A stretch of DNA of 64,000 nucleotides, taken from assembly GCA_001936135.1 (NCBI GenBank), contig CP012816.1, forward strand, positions 310,001-374,000, given 5' to 3'. The notes under the pieces were generated by a model that was given only the letters and a program-made list of their open reading frames with translations, did not search any database and was not told the origin of the DNA. The position numbers and the translations under genes were made by a program. The DNA is from Saccharomycopsis fibuligera x Saccharomycopsis cf. fibuligera (taxonomy: Eukaryota; Ascomycota; Saccharomycetes; Ascoideales; Saccharomycopsidaceae). Positions 1 through 11,953 of this stretch are shown piece after piece (position 1 is the first letter of the stretch; every line of letters starts with the position of its first letter).

Positions 1-254
1 TGAGATTTAACTCTACTTTCAGTTGCATCTTCTAGTCCTAAATTGGAATAAATATGTTATAATTTAAAGTTCATAACTAGTCTGAAGAGTAGTGATCAAG
101 TTGTATTGATAAGCAAATAACTTTTTGTTCTAATATTACTGATACTAATACGATGTAATAATTATTACCTAATCTAGTACACATTGTAGCTACAGTACGT
201 AACAAATTGTAAAGCTATTTATTATAGAAACACCCAAATTTCAACACCAACCCA

Positions 255-3200
255 TCAAGCAACTCCAATACGACGGCAAACGACATACAACAGCAACGCA
301 AACAAAAACATACAGGTAGTTATGGTAAAAAACCAACGAAGTCCCTCGGAAAATTGACCAGGAACTACGACATTCATACCCCAAAGCCCAGTAATGACAT
401 TCATAGGTAAAACAATTGTCCCAAGAATAGTGAGTTTACTCAACACGTCATTCATATCATTATTAACTTTAGTCATATCAATATTTAATTGTGCCAAATA
501 ATTGGAATGCGATCTAGCAAGAAGTTTTTCACAATGGTTTAAAGTTTGTACCATGGTTATTATGTGATCTTGGATGTCACCCAAATACATGCCAATTTCG
601 GATCTTGAAGTGCTACTGTTGTTGTTGCCATTTCCATTGCCAGCACCATTAGCGTTGCTGAAAGTGTTGCTAATGCTATTTCCATTTCCATTGATATTGG
701 AAATGCCAATGCTACTGCTGTTGAGAGCAGCATTTGCTGCATTTACAGCAGCCAATGAATCACTTTTCGGAGCAAAATTTTCATTGCATTTTTTGGAAAA
801 TCCCTTGATAACATCAGCCTTAGATCCTAGAAGTCTCAGTAGACTCATAACCTTTTTCCGTGATTCGCCAATACGTCTCAACATGTCACCCTTTCTTTGC
901 CATTCCATTGATGTGGTCGTGGACATGCTGCTAGCTGAACCGCTGGAACTTGATGAAGCAAAACTGCGACTCGATCTCATTGACCGCACTGATCTAATTG
1001 ACCTCTTGTCTGCTGCTACTACTGACGCTGAAGCAGCTTGAGCTGCAGCTGGAGCTGTTTGGTAATACGGCGCTGATGAAGTTGATGGATTGTTGCGAGA
1101 TAACATTGGTGGCCTCATTTTTTTAGTATATGCCTTTTCCAACTCATCTTCATCTTCTTCATCTTCTTCCATTTCGGATTCTAGATCACTATCTGAATCT
1201 TCACCGCTTTGCATCTTAATAATTTCGTCTTCGATGGTACCGACTTCTCCCTCTAGTAGCTCAATCATTGGCCCAAACGCATCAGTAATATCATCAATTA
1301 GGGCATATGCAATCCAATCAGTAGATACTGTTAAATAGTCTCTGAGCAAACGACACCGTCTTCTAACATTGACAGGGTGTGGAGTTGGTGCGAAATGAAA
1401 AGTTAACACTCCTTCACGAAAAACAATAATGTAAATATTCAAAGGTTGAAGCTCATCCTTTTTAGAATTGTACTGCCGTTTTCTGGCTATTGTGCTGGTA
1501 GCGTCTTTACTAGAGGCTGGAAATCTTCGATAAGTACCAGAATCTTCGTCATTTTTCAATAAGTCATGATTGTAATTCCAAAGCTTTTGCGAATATTTTT
1601 TTACCAAAATTTTGATTCTTTCAGTCACTGAGATATGATAATTTTTATAAAGCTCATCATCATCAGCTCCATTAAGGTGAAGCTCATTTTTTTCCTTGAT
1701 TTTCATTTTTTCCCGCACAATATCAAATGATCTAAAACAGATGAAATAATAGTCATTGAAAAGTTCCACTTTTTCTCTAGTTTCTCCTAAAAATATATCT
1801 TCTGTTGTTAAAGGATGAATGCCAAATGCTTTACTAACAACTTTCATTTCTTCTTCAGTAGGGTTGAGAATGTCTAGCCAAAAGATACTGCTTGCGTTAT
1901 CATTTCCGCTGGCTTTGGAGCCAGAATATTTAAGGCCAGAATCAGTAAGTTGGGATGGTATTGGTGTTGATCCTCTAGTATTATTTGTGTCGTTACCATC
2001 ATTACTATTGTTGATACTATCAGAAGAAACAGCAGCAGTCTCATCGGCGTGTAGTGCATTTATTTTCGAACCAGGCTTATTTTTCATATAATGAGAAGGA
2101 ACAAATAAATCAGCAAACGTTTGTCCTGGTTGCAATATTCCGGAAATCGTTGGGGAATGAATAGTTGTGTCCAAATCATCTCGAAAATAAGCAAATCTGA
2201 ATTGGTCAGCTAGTCTATTATCCAGATTTACTGCACCAGGAAAACCTAGTAAATTACCTATATTAGAGTTCATACCATGTTTATCCCAAGGATGAATCTT
2301 AGGTGGCCGTAGTCTACCATTCAATCCTTCTGTTTCGTTAACGCGACGATGGGATAAAAGTGGTTGTCTTTCGCTTGTGACATCCACTTTGCTGATTATT
2401 GGGCTTTGGAACCCCACGACGTGGTCTTGTTCATCATCATTGTTGTTAACGTAATTGTTTTCTTCGATATTGTCATAGTAGTTGGTTGATGATGGTGCTA
2501 AATTAGCATTACCACGGCCATTATTATCCAGGTAAATTATATCGTGAGCTTGTTTTGAATTAGTTTCGGCAAGTAATCTCAACTCTTCTATTTCTTCATT
2601 GTAAAATTCTTGCAAAACTTTTAGATCAGGCCACATTTTTTCATTTCCTTCTTCACCATCCGATTGATCAATGGGAAGGCACACATCATCTAAAGAAGAA
2701 TTGTCTGACTGATTTGTTTTCGTTGATGGTTGTGAGCCTTCAAATTCATAATCGCTATCAAACAAATCTTCCAAATTATCGTTACTGTGATTAGATGGAA
2801 AGTATTCTTTATTTGACGGAGAAAGGCCAGCTACCGTCGATAGTCTTCTTTTAGATCTAAAACTGAAACTGTTGTAGTTGTAACTATTTTCCAATGGAGG
2901 CACTGAAAAAGATGCGTAAGCATCTGAAGTTAATGACTCAGGCACATGCGAAGGTTCCTCGTCTTCTAAAGATGGCTGGTTGCACACCCACCGGTCAGCA
3001 TAAGCATTACGAGAATTTCTGGTGCTCAATGGCGGACCGGGACTAAAGTTGTCATCTTCATTAACGTTACCACTTCTGTAGCCGCCACTTTTTTGGTATT
3101 TTTGAAGGTTCTGTCGTAGCAAAGGAGCTACTGCAGTTGTTGTTTGCAGTGATATTGGTGAAACCGGCGAGGCTACAGGTGTGTTACCATCGCCGGTACT

Positions 3201-3590
3201 GTTATCGCTTCTGGACTTTATCTTCGCCTTGCTGGATCTTCGTCTTCTGGCTCTTCTTCTTGAAGACGACTGGTTTTGAGTGAACACTCGCTGGTCAATA
3301 ACACCATAATTGTGTAAGTTTGTTTGGCTGTTGCTGTTGCTATCTGTTAAGCCGCCAAAGTAGTTTGCTGCTGAATCATGTTGCCCAAAACTTTCGTCGT
3401 CACCTTCTGATGGCGCACCTCCGGCTGCTGCGGTACTAAATACTGCTGCGTGTGTATTAGGTCTGGCATTGTTGGCGCTGCTGCTGTTATTATCAAAAAT
3501 GTTGGAGAAAGTTGACCTTCTTTTACTCGGCCGTTTCCGCGAAGTCTCTTTGAAGGTGCTGCCCTTGCCTGTATTAAGATCAGCAGACAT
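255..3590 (-). CDS. MNR2: Mnr2-type vacuolar CorA Mg2+ transporter
   Basis: A 1111-residue CorA/Alr-superfamily magnesium transporter. The C-terminus has two membrane segments; the first ends in the signature GMN within LWGMNVVVPGQ (about residue 1076), as in CorA-type channels. Segments shared with yeast Mnr2 include SSLDDVCLP, RRVNETEGLNGRLRP, HSPTISGILQPGQTF, AFGIHPLTTEDIFLGE, SDWIAYALIDDITDAFGPMIELLE and RSHSNYLAQLNIDMTKVNNDMNDVL, so Mnr2 fits better than Alr1/Alr2. Mnr2 releases Mg2+ from the vacuole in S. cerevisiae; location here is inferred. The N-terminal ~570 residues are mostly disordered, with a basic Arg/Lys cluster near 110-125. An acidic stretch (EEDEEDEDELE) and Ser/Asn/Gly-rich insertions interrupt the cytosolic domain. 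It is divergent from the gene at 4605. Length is slightly above yeast Mnr2 (about 970). Confidence 0.92.
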   Translation of the reverse strand: MSADLNTGKGSTFKETSRKRPSKRRSTFSNIFDNNSSSANNARPNTHAAVFSTAAAGGAPSEGDDESFGQHDSAANYFGGLTDSNSNSQTNLHNYGVIDQRVFTQNQSSSRRRARRRRSSKAKIKSRSDNSTGDGNTPVASPVSPISLQTTTAVAPLLRQNLQKYQKSGGYRSGNVNEDDNFSPGPPLSTRNSRNAYADRWVCNQPSLEDEEPSHVPESLTSDAYASFSVPPLENSYNYNSFSFRSKRRLSTVAGLSPSNKEYFPSNHSNDNLEDLFDSDYEFEGSQPSTKTNQSDNSSLDDVCLPIDQSDGEEGNEKMWPDLKVLQEFYNEEIEELRLLAETNSKQAHDIIYLDNNGRGNANLAPSSTNYYDNIEENNYVNNNDDEQDHVVGFQSPIISKVDVTSERQPLLSHRRVNETEGLNGRLRPPKIHPWDKHGMNSNIGNLLGFPGAVNLDNRLADQFRFAYFRDDLDTTIHSPTISGILQPGQTFADLFVPSHYMKNKPGSKINALHADETAAVSSDSINNSNDGNDTNNTRGSTPIPSQLTDSGLKYSGSKASGNDNASSIFWLDILNPTEEEMKVVSKAFGIHPLTTEDIFLGETREKVELFNDYYFICFRSFDIVREKMKIKEKNELHLNGADDDELYKNYHISVTERIKILVKKYSQKLWNYNHDLLKNDEDSGTYRRFPASSKDATSTIARKRQYNSKKDELQPLNIYIIVFREGVLTFHFAPTPHPVNVRRRCRLLRDYLTVSTDWIAYALIDDITDAFGPMIELLEGEVGTIEDEIIKMQSGEDSDSDLESEMEEDEEDEDELEKAYTKKMRPPMLSRNNPSTSSAPYYQTAPAAAQAASASVVAADKRSIRSVRSMRSSRSFASSSSSGSASSMSTTTSMEWQRKGDMLRRIGESRKKVMSLLRLLGSKADVIKGFSKKCNENFAPKSDSLAAVNAANAALNSSSIGISNINGNGNSISNTFSNANGAGNGNGNNNSSTSRSEIGMYLGDIQDHIITMVQTLNHCEKLLARSHSNYLAQLNIDMTKVNNDMNDVLSKLTILGTIVLPMNVITGLWGMNVVVPGQFSEGLRWFFTITTCMFLFALLLYVVCRRIGVA

Positions 3591-4064
3591 TTAGCAGATA
3601 TTAGATTGGAGAATTGATTTTGTTCTAGTAATTGAATATATTCCAATTAGGGGAGCTTGAGGAGATATGTCGATCACCAACTCGGCAAACAAGGAGTTTT
3701 GCAGACGGAAAAAAAGTTATAAGCAAATAGTAAACAGCTATAGCTACACTATGAGTGCCTGGATGGTAGCAGAGAGGTGCCCATGTATTTGGTTTAGCAG
3801 CTGTTGTAGTTGTTGATGATAGTGAATCCTTCTTGTATTGTATTGCCGTCAGCTGCGACAAAGTGCTAATCTTCAGGTTGGCGACAGCGATGAGCCAGCA
3901 GGCAGGGTAACACCCCAAACCGTACCAGCTTGTATGTGTTGAGGTGATGATAGCACACCAAGTGCTGTTCATGGAGCAGGACCATAGTTTGGTGATAAAA
4001 AAGCAACAATATATAGCAAAGGCGAGCTGAATATATTTTTGCTATTCTATAGCTAGTGGTACTG

Positions 4065-4100
<36 letters not shown>

Positions 4101-4604
4101 TGGGCAAGGTGTTTTCCCGCAGCGCAGGGAGCGGGCAGGGAGAAGAAGGCGATGAGCTTTCATATCAACTCTCGTTGCCTAATTGCAGAAATACCTCTCC
4201 AAGTTATTTACAACAGCGAATGCCTCGGTGCTCACACACTGGCTCGACTGATAGTGCTCCAGTATCTCACTAGTACACACCCTATAATTGAATTCTGTAA
4301 TCACACCTCAGCATCGACTCCCCATTGGTATACCAGTAGCCTGTGCCCTTTTGAACATCCCCTAGTGGTACTCTGAACGAGAACATTAACTGCTATTGTC
4401 AACTTGTTTCAGCGGACAGCCAGAGCCTGGCTTAAAAGTCAGTATTACCAATTTCAATCTACAATTGCAGAAAGAAAGAGCAGAAATACCAAAGCACATT
4501 CCACAGTCTTCTGATTGGATTACAATATCAAGAACATAAGTAAATCACATTTAATACCAAGTGCAAGCATCATCCTGACCCGCCTCATTTCTATCTAAAA
4601 TACG
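3591..4604. other. divergent intergenic region with (GT)16 tract
   Basis: Shared upstream region of MNR2 (-) and the Asn-rich gene (+). It holds an uninterrupted GT dinucleotide tract at 4067-4098. Short ORFs over it read Cys-Val repeats and are not credible. No other feature recognised. Confidence 0.6.
4067..4098. repeat. GT dinucleotide microsatellite, 16 units
   Basis: Perfect alternating GT run in the divergent promoter region. Likely length-variable between strains. Confidence 0.95.
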
Positions 4605-7544
4605 ATGAGTTTCAAGCCCTTTGATATTCACAGCTTATCCACCACAACGTCGTCGCCAAACAACCTGCATCTCCTGCAGTTGGACTCAGATCTAGCAGAA
4701 TCTCACCCACAAATTTCCATTGACTTTACATCTGCTCTTGTCAAATCCGATGAACACAACAGTGATGGCCTGAACCAAAGCCACAGCCAAAATACAGCCA
4801 CAACTGCTACTGCTGATAACTTGTCACTTTTGAAAATCAATGCCTCAATTGGATTTCTTCGGCCATCTGGTTTCCAAGAAAATAGACAAAACAAGTACTT
4901 GTCGTCTACAGCTGCTTCTATTGCCTCTTCAGACAACTTGGACCCTCTAAACACCAGCAACTTAAACTTGCCAGGAAATAATAATCCTGCTAGTGACAAT
5001 ATAATTACAAATAGTGCCACAGGAAATAACCAGAACAGTAACACCAGTACTAGTGGTGGCACTAATATTCATAATCATCATCACATAGCCAGCAGCTCAA
5101 GTAATAACAACACGACAGGAATATTAACAAAACTTAGCTCCCCAGTGCCTACAAATGCTACTTTAAATAATGTCGTATACAATGATTGGCCTCCCCAGGC
5201 TCTTGCTAGTAATAACATCGGTGGCACCGGCGATGGACAGCTTTCTCGCTCTTCAACAAATTCTGAATTCTCTACAATGGCCACAAAGGATGGAATCGAA
5301 GGAAGGCCAGTGAAAAAAGTTGCTAATCCGTTGCTTGCTCTTTACAACAAGCTGGCAATAACACCGAATAGTGCAATTCCTGGTATAAATACTAGTGGTT
5401 ATATGGGTTATAAAATTTCGAAAGATATTAGCAATGTCAGTGGAAATGATAACTCATATAACGATAATGATAGTGATAGCAAAAACCTTGATGAAAGTTT
5501 AATTACTGCCCGGCTGTTGAATTTGACTCCCCCATTAAAGGGACCTGAAAGCATTGCCGGGACTAGCGAAGCTAGCAATTTCCATGGTGATAACGAAGAT
5601 TTATCTTCGACTACAGCAGCTGTGGCAGATAATAGCATAGTAGCGAATTTTGGAGATACTACTAACCAGAATATTAGCCACAGTCTTCATAACCACAATG
5701 ATGAGAACAATCCAAATGAGTTGAATTTAGATTTAGACAGCGATTATGTGCGGGATGATGCTGTTATGCACGACATCGGTATAGCTTTGCCTACTCATAT
5801 TGATACTGACACTGATGTTGATATACCATACACTGGTAATGGTAACGACAGCCGAAGAAGAAGGCAAATGATGGTAGATGACAATGATTCCATGAGTGGT
5901 ATGGACAGTTCTGCTAATTCAACTTCCATTGGCAACAGCCGAGGGGATTTTGGTAATAGCAAAGATGAATATAAAGAGAATGCTAGCAATAATGGCAATG
6001 ATACTTATGATGATAGTTTATCTATTATTGACTCTAATGTTCAAAAACCGCCACAATCACCGATCCTGATCCAACTGCAACTGCTGCAACTACGTAGCCA
6101 TAGTAACAGTAATAATGCAAGTTTCAATGATTTAAGACAAGCGTTTTCAAATCAACATCATCGTCAGCATAGTTATGGAACTATGGGCGATAGAAGGCTA
6201 ACGAGGGCCAATGTGAAGAAAAATAGCATAAGTCATGCATCGCTGAATGAGAACCATGGTTATAATTCTTTTACTCCAACTATTGCTGCTACCATTAGTA
6301 ATAGTAGTCTCAACAGTAATAATGAGAGTAATAGTAAGAACAATGATATCGATACTGGTAATAACAAGAACAACTGCAGTAGTAAGATCTTGAATATTAA
6401 TGAAAGCAGCATCACGAAACCAAAATCTCAGGGGTCACCTTTATCAAAAGACATTTTATTTCCTCAAAGTCAAGCAGGCAATAGTAGTAGTAACATCAAT
6501 TCTCGTTCCAAATTTACAACCAAAGACAACCAACTGAAAAAAAATCGGAGCATTACAAATTTTTCTAACGTTTCAGTATCTTCATCTTCGTTCTTATCTG
6601 ATGGTCAAGAAAGCCAGCAAGATGGTAGACAGGTTCAAGGAGAACAAACGCAAGGCTCAACTGATACTGGTAGTACTGCTTCTCTTTTGGAATCAACAGG
6701 CACCGAAAATGCTTCAACTAGTGTGCTTATCAATAATAGTGCTGTTGCTGAAGCAGACTATAACTATAACCATAACTACAACTATAACTACAGCACTTAC
6801 AACTCTGATGACCATGGCCAGCCAAATGTTGCTCATGATAACCGACAGCACAGTTATAACCGCAATCCTTGCCATCATCATCAGCAGCAGAAGCAGCAAA
6901 AACTTCATCATCTACCACAACAACATGTATTTGTCCAGACTTCGTACTTGAATGATAATAACAATCTTCGTCATAATAGTCAACCACAAAGGCTCTCTCC
7001 AAGCTTGCCCAACGAGCCGCCAATATCCCTCAATGAAAAAGTAAACCTTCTTAGGCATAACGGAGGTGCTGGTGGGTTGATTGAAAGAATAAGACCTCTG
7101 ATATTGAGCCCGTTGGCTTATGGGAATGGGATAATTAGTGCTGCCAGTTTTCATCACGATAATGGTCAAAGCAATGCCGGAGATAATAGTTTTGTGGATG
7201 ACAAAGTTGATAATCAAAAATTTAATAATAAAGTAAAAAATAATAATAGTAATATCAGTATCAATTTCAATACTCCTCGAGTTCCCAGCACTAATAGTAC
7301 CGTCACAAGAGTCAGCGGACGAAAGAGGATCAGCAATAGCAATCTCAATATATCACCATTAAGAAATTTTCGGAGTATGGATATTTCGGGAACTTCACCA
7401 CAAATGACCCATTCAGCTCTAGCATTTTCATCAACGTCTTCTACCCCAGCGATATCTGGAATATCGGAAATATTAATTGATTCAGAAAATATTGATACCA
7501 AGGTTAATGATAATAGCAATGTTGGCCAATCAGTTAGCTCTGCT

Positions 7545-7581
<37 letters not shown>

Positions 7582-7799
7582 GCAGCAGCAATAATAATAA
7601 TAATAATAATAATGATAATAATAATAATAATGATAGCAAATATAATCCAAGCAATAGACAAACTAGCCTGTTAAATCACCCACTTCTGCCTTCGTCAGAT
7701 GTGGCCTTTAATCGATTAACACATATGACTTCCATGAGTACAATTGGTGGAATTAGTGATATTGAGGATGATGACCGGTCTCTTAGTAATTATAGATGA
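4605..7799 (+). CDS. long Asn/Ser-rich protein, no recognised family
   Basis: An open frame of 1064 codons, rich throughout in Asn, Ser, Asp, His and Gln. It is almost certainly a real gene because no stop interrupts 3.2 kb of AT-rich DNA and its codon use is coding-like. I do not recognise a family. Less biased patches that could be functional are GRPVKKVANPLLALYNKLAI (around residues 234-253), IRPLILSPLAYGNG (around 830) and SPLRNFRSMDISGTSPQMTH (around 915-935). Near the C-terminus a CAAC/AATAAT-coded run gives tracts of Asn with a short Ser interruption (about residues 980-1010). No signal peptide or membrane segment is apparent. Such composition is common in yeast transcription factors, RNA-binding and signalling scaffolds, but nothing here settles which. 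The start is the first ATG after the long upstream region. Confidence 0.75.
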
Positions 7800-8991
7800 T
7801 GACTCCTATAATAGTGCTTTCTTTGGTGCTATTTTTTTTTCTTTTTCTTGGTTATTGCTTTTTTTTTTTTTTTTTTTTTTTTTTTTTCTTTTGTTTTGTT
7901 TAGAAATGGTTTTATGTTTTCTTTGTACCTAAGTTTTCAGGCTTTCACTAATCATTTTCTTGCTTCTTTTAATTTCACTTGCTTTGAATCACTTTAATTG
8001 TATGTTAATCTTTTTGCGCGGTATTTTTATGTTTATCCCTAATCCTTTTTTATGATTTAAAAACTTATATATACACTGTTCTACAATACTATCTATCTTA
8101 TTTAAATGATTGCATTTCACGATAAATTCAGCATTCAAACTATTGTACATAAAAAACATATTTCAGCAATTTTATAGAAAGTTCCCAAAAAAGTCTGCTG
8201 AGTAATTTTACCAAGCACAGATTAAAGCCTCTTGGCTTTTAAGGCATTGCTCTGTAGATTGACTCAGCAGCGCAATCATTAAAATTGGCAAATATGTCAA
8301 GTAACTGTTAGTAAAAGAAGTTAGTAAATAGCAAGCAAATTTCCATGACTAAACTCTTCTATGGTTGTAAAACAAGATCAAGAAGCGCTTTAAACTTATG
8401 AATTATTAAATAAGACAAAGCTGTACTGTAACTTTTAAAATTCTTGTTATAAACTATAGTCTATAGTCTGGATGAATATACTGTGAAATGCCGATCTTCA
8501 ATATAAATCGATTTGACAATGCTCGTTTGCATACCCCGTATGTTATGCTCGTAAGTATGCGGTTTCCTTGATTTCCTTGCTCGTTTCAGCAGCACGCACG
8601 CACGCAAGATACTTGACCTTGATTTTAAACTTAAACTTAATCTCCATATTTTGATTTTGATTTTGATTTTGATTTTGATTTTGATTTTGATTTTGATCTT
8701 GATTTTGATTTTGATTCTAATTTTAATGGTTTCCATTTCGCTTGGATCTATTTCAGTTTCTTTGACGCATGGTTTTAAGTGATTGGGCGCCTTCGCTTAA
8801 TGCAAATTACCCAACATGTATCGTTACCTTAGAAGGTTCCTTGAAAGCAATCATAAACTCTTATCTTATACAAAACATTACTTTCAAGCTAAAAAATCAA
8901 GTACGTTTTGCTCACCTTCGTATTTGCATCTAGTTTTCCATCCAGATTTACATTCAAAACCACTTGATTTCCTTGCACATTCAAAGAAAAC
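7800..8991. other. intergenic region with poly-T and hexanucleotide array
   Basis: Follows the Asn-rich gene. T-runs at about 7861-7887 are typical 3'-UTR sequence. It contains the TTTTGA array at 8649-8716. No gene recognised. Confidence 0.6.
8649..8716. repeat. TTTTGA hexanucleotide tandem array
   Basis: About eleven tandem copies of TTTTGA with one TTGATC-type interruption near 8695. The minus strand reads as alternating Lys-Ile, which is only a by-product of the repeat. Confidence 0.9.
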
Positions 8992-10417
8992 ATGGCCATT
9001 TTGCCATTTTATAATCCTGTTCCAAATTTCCTTAATGGTAACAGTGGTGATAAAAAACAATTTCCTAAAAAAAATAACGAAAATAATGCAAATAATGCCA
9101 GTGTTATGGAGAACGCCAAAGATTATATAACTCAACATACTAACTCTAACACAAATCTCAATACCAACAATAAAACCAATAGCACTGTCGAAGGTACAGC
9201 AGAAAGAAAATTGGACCAAGATGCGTTATGAGGCAATAAAGATATTGATCTTGGAAAACAAAGACCCCAAAAGCTAAATCATGACGATTATGATAATATC
9301 CGTATTAATAATCTTCGGCCCATGTTATTCCCTCAGTATGTGCTTGATAGTGTAGTTCGACATAAAAATTTAGATGAAGTGGACTTCTCTTCTTCAATTA
9401 GCAGTACTGGCGGTAGTGGCGGTTATGGTCATATTATTGATGGTGCAAGAAAAACTGTTGTTGAAGTCACTGATCCCATTAACTATTCGTTTTTTATTAT
9501 TAATCAATAGCAATTGGGGAGAATTTTTGATAATAATTGAGTCTAAACCTTCCCATTCGATGCAGAATAAAATCGTGCCAATATCACCACAACAACAGCA
9601 ATGACAGCATAAACTAAAAAGCCCGTAACTTCTGCAACAATTTCTCTCGCTGCCAAAGTCTCATTTATGTTTTAAAGGCAAATAGTCTACACAGTATGAA
9701 ACTAAGCCAATAAAGTCATCAGACACTTTGAACAATTACGATGAGGCAACTTTAAAAGAATACAAATTGCCAGACTTGTACGGATCATGGAAAGGTGGTG
9801 AAAGGCTTCGAAAAGTTTTGAATGATGAGAATGGTAAGATTTTAGCTGGATATGATGGGTTTGCTAATACAATATTTTTCAGAATTTTTCAAAAGCCAAA
9901 TAATCTAAGGTTAGGCGTTTTACGAGAGGGAGACCTGCATCATAGAAAATTGGATGGCCAGAAGAAATCACTGGAAAACAAAGACTATTCTACCAAGAAC
10001 CGTTTCTCAACCAAGCACTGGATTTCTCGTAAGCAAAGGTTAAGGTGGAAAGCAATGTTTAAAAGAATTTTGTTGCTTAATACATACTTTTTGGTAACTT
10101 TACGCTCATTTATGTTTATCTTAAGTGCAGTGGCATTAGAATTTGCCATTTCCGTCTATCGCGACTGCAGAGGAATTAGGAGCACTTCGGTATCTCAGCA
10201 ATCAAGTACTATAATAGCAATGGTGCCGCAATCTGTTGCCATGGTGTATTTAACTTACATCGTTTGGAGCGAATATAGTGGTAAACCTTTGGGGATTCGT
10301 AAACCTCTAGACAAATTCAAGTTATATATATTAGATTTGTTGTTTATTATGGTCAGTGCAGCAAATTTGTCATTAGCATACAAAACTTTATATGAAGATA
10401 GGTGGGTTTGTTGTTGA
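8992..10417 (+). pseudogene. SRF1: decayed SRF1-like gene (Spo14/phospholipase D regulator)
   Basis: The last segment (9728-10417, 229 codons) matches the C-terminal half of yeast Srf1: a region like DLYGSWKGGERLRKVLNDE, then two hydrophobic segments and the near-C-terminal motifs SEYSGKPLGIRKPLDK, LDLLFIMVSAANLSLAY and TLYEDRWVC, ending at nearly the same point as Srf1. Srf1 is a membrane protein linked to phospholipase D (Spo14) regulation. Upstream, frame 1 carries Srf1-like LFPQYVLDSVVRHKN but is broken by TGA at 9229-9231 and ends at 9510. Frame 2 continues (SNWGEF) to TGA 9602-9604 and has two more stops, TAA 9626-9628 and TAG 9683-9685, before the conserved half resumes in the same frame. 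So one frameshift (the T-run near 9489-9494 is a candidate) and at least four in-frame stops break it. No canonical intron removes them. The 3' half could still be expressed as a truncated membrane protein. Confidence 0.72.
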
Positions 10418-11470
10418 TAATCGACTGTCAGAAGAGGTTACCAAGAGTGCTACATCAATTTGTGAGAAACAAGGGGGAATATCAACATTTCTATTCATCA
10501 CATTGTGTATGTGGAGTGTTTACTATTAATTTTTTTAGGGTAGTTCTCCCAAACCTTTATAAGAAATGAGCTTTTTTAGAGTTATAATTTTGAATCTTTG
10601 AACAGAATATTGAAAGAGAACATTATACTATGTAAGCTTTACTCTGTGCTCTATCTGCTTCTACTGTTTTGCCATAAGATAATGAAAAAGAAAGAAGGGA
10701 ATACGGTATTGCCAATTGAGAGTGTTTTATGTTTAAATGTTGCTTAAATGGCAAATATTATTGTAATTTTGAGAATTTTGAAAAAAATTGTAGTTACATA
10801 AATCGTAGGTGGTAAGTTTGTGCAAATGTTAGTCTCAAGTTGGGTTATATTCAGAAAAGCAGATTAAAAATTTTATTTTCTACCATTTTTAGGTAACCAA
10901 AATTTCACATATCTAGTTATAAACATTCAACAAAAAGAAACAAAAAAAAAACAAAAAATTGGCTTTTATCTTGAAAAATTCAAGCGATAAATCAAACATT
11001 TCTTCTCACACCTGATTTTTTCTCAAGATAACAAGCCCCCATAGAAATGTTAGCAAAAGTGTCAGAAGGCAAATATCTGCGAAGGCCTTAAATTAAGCTT
11101 TAACCCAGCTTAGTGTTACCAAAAATAGTATTATTGTGTAATGTTCAATAGTTAGTATAATGTTCGCAGCATTCATGTCTTTATGCATGTTGCAAAACTT
11201 ATCATAAGTGTTACGCGCACTGGTGGACAGGCATATTTTTCGCGTTATTTTTATCTTGCTCATCGCCACTCATCTCTTACTAAAAAAAAAATCATTTTCG
11301 CCTCCAAAACGCGTCGGTATTTTACTTTACTTCTACTTGACTTTATTAAGTCAAATCCCCATACCAGATCACCATAATATATTGTGTTTATTATTTTTGT
11401 TGTTTTGAAAACCTCATTATTTATCATTTACATATACCATAAAACAAGCACACCTCCCAATAAATGAATC
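10418..11470. other. intergenic region upstream of RFA1
   Basis: AT-rich spacer. It includes the MCB element at 11309-11314. No other gene or RNA recognised. Confidence 0.6.
11309..11314. promoter_or_regulatory. MCB element (ACGCGT) before RFA1
   Basis: A perfect ACGCGT lies 157 bp upstream of the RFA1 start. MCB boxes drive G1/S expression of DNA-replication genes through MBF in yeasts. The related strings TACGCGC (11213) and TCGCGT (near 11240) lie nearby. Function is inferred from position and target. Confidence 0.5.
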
Positions 11471-11865
11471 ATGGCTGGTGATAATGTTTCTACAGGAATT
11501 TTGAGGACACTTTTTAGTAGTTCGAGCAGACCTCCAATCACCGTGCAAATTACCAATCTTAAAGAGATCTCCAATGAAACCGGCAGACGTCTTAGATTTA
11601 TACTAAATGATGGTGAGTTTTCATGCCATGCAGTCTGCAGACCTGAAAATACGGCGAACATTGAGAGCTTAGGGATTCAAAAATCATCAATTGTGGAATT
11701 TGTAACCTATAGTCCAGAATTAATGGGTTCGGGAGATAAAAGAAAACATATTCTTGTAATTGGTGAAACTAGGTTGATTCATCCTACGTTTCATAAGCTT
11801 GGAGTTGGTAGAGTTATGTCGATAGATGATTATTTTAGAGCACATCCAGCAGATGATAATTACGG

Positions 11866-11953
<88 letters not shown>

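Noticed and set aside
7214-7654. Poly-Leu ORF (-) opposite the Asn repeat
   Set aside because: Antisense shadow of AAC/AAT codons.
8025-8036. TTTTATGTTTA, a perfect match to the S. cerevisiae ARS consensus
   Set aside because: AT-rich DNA yields such matches by chance and origin motifs differ in other yeast lineages.
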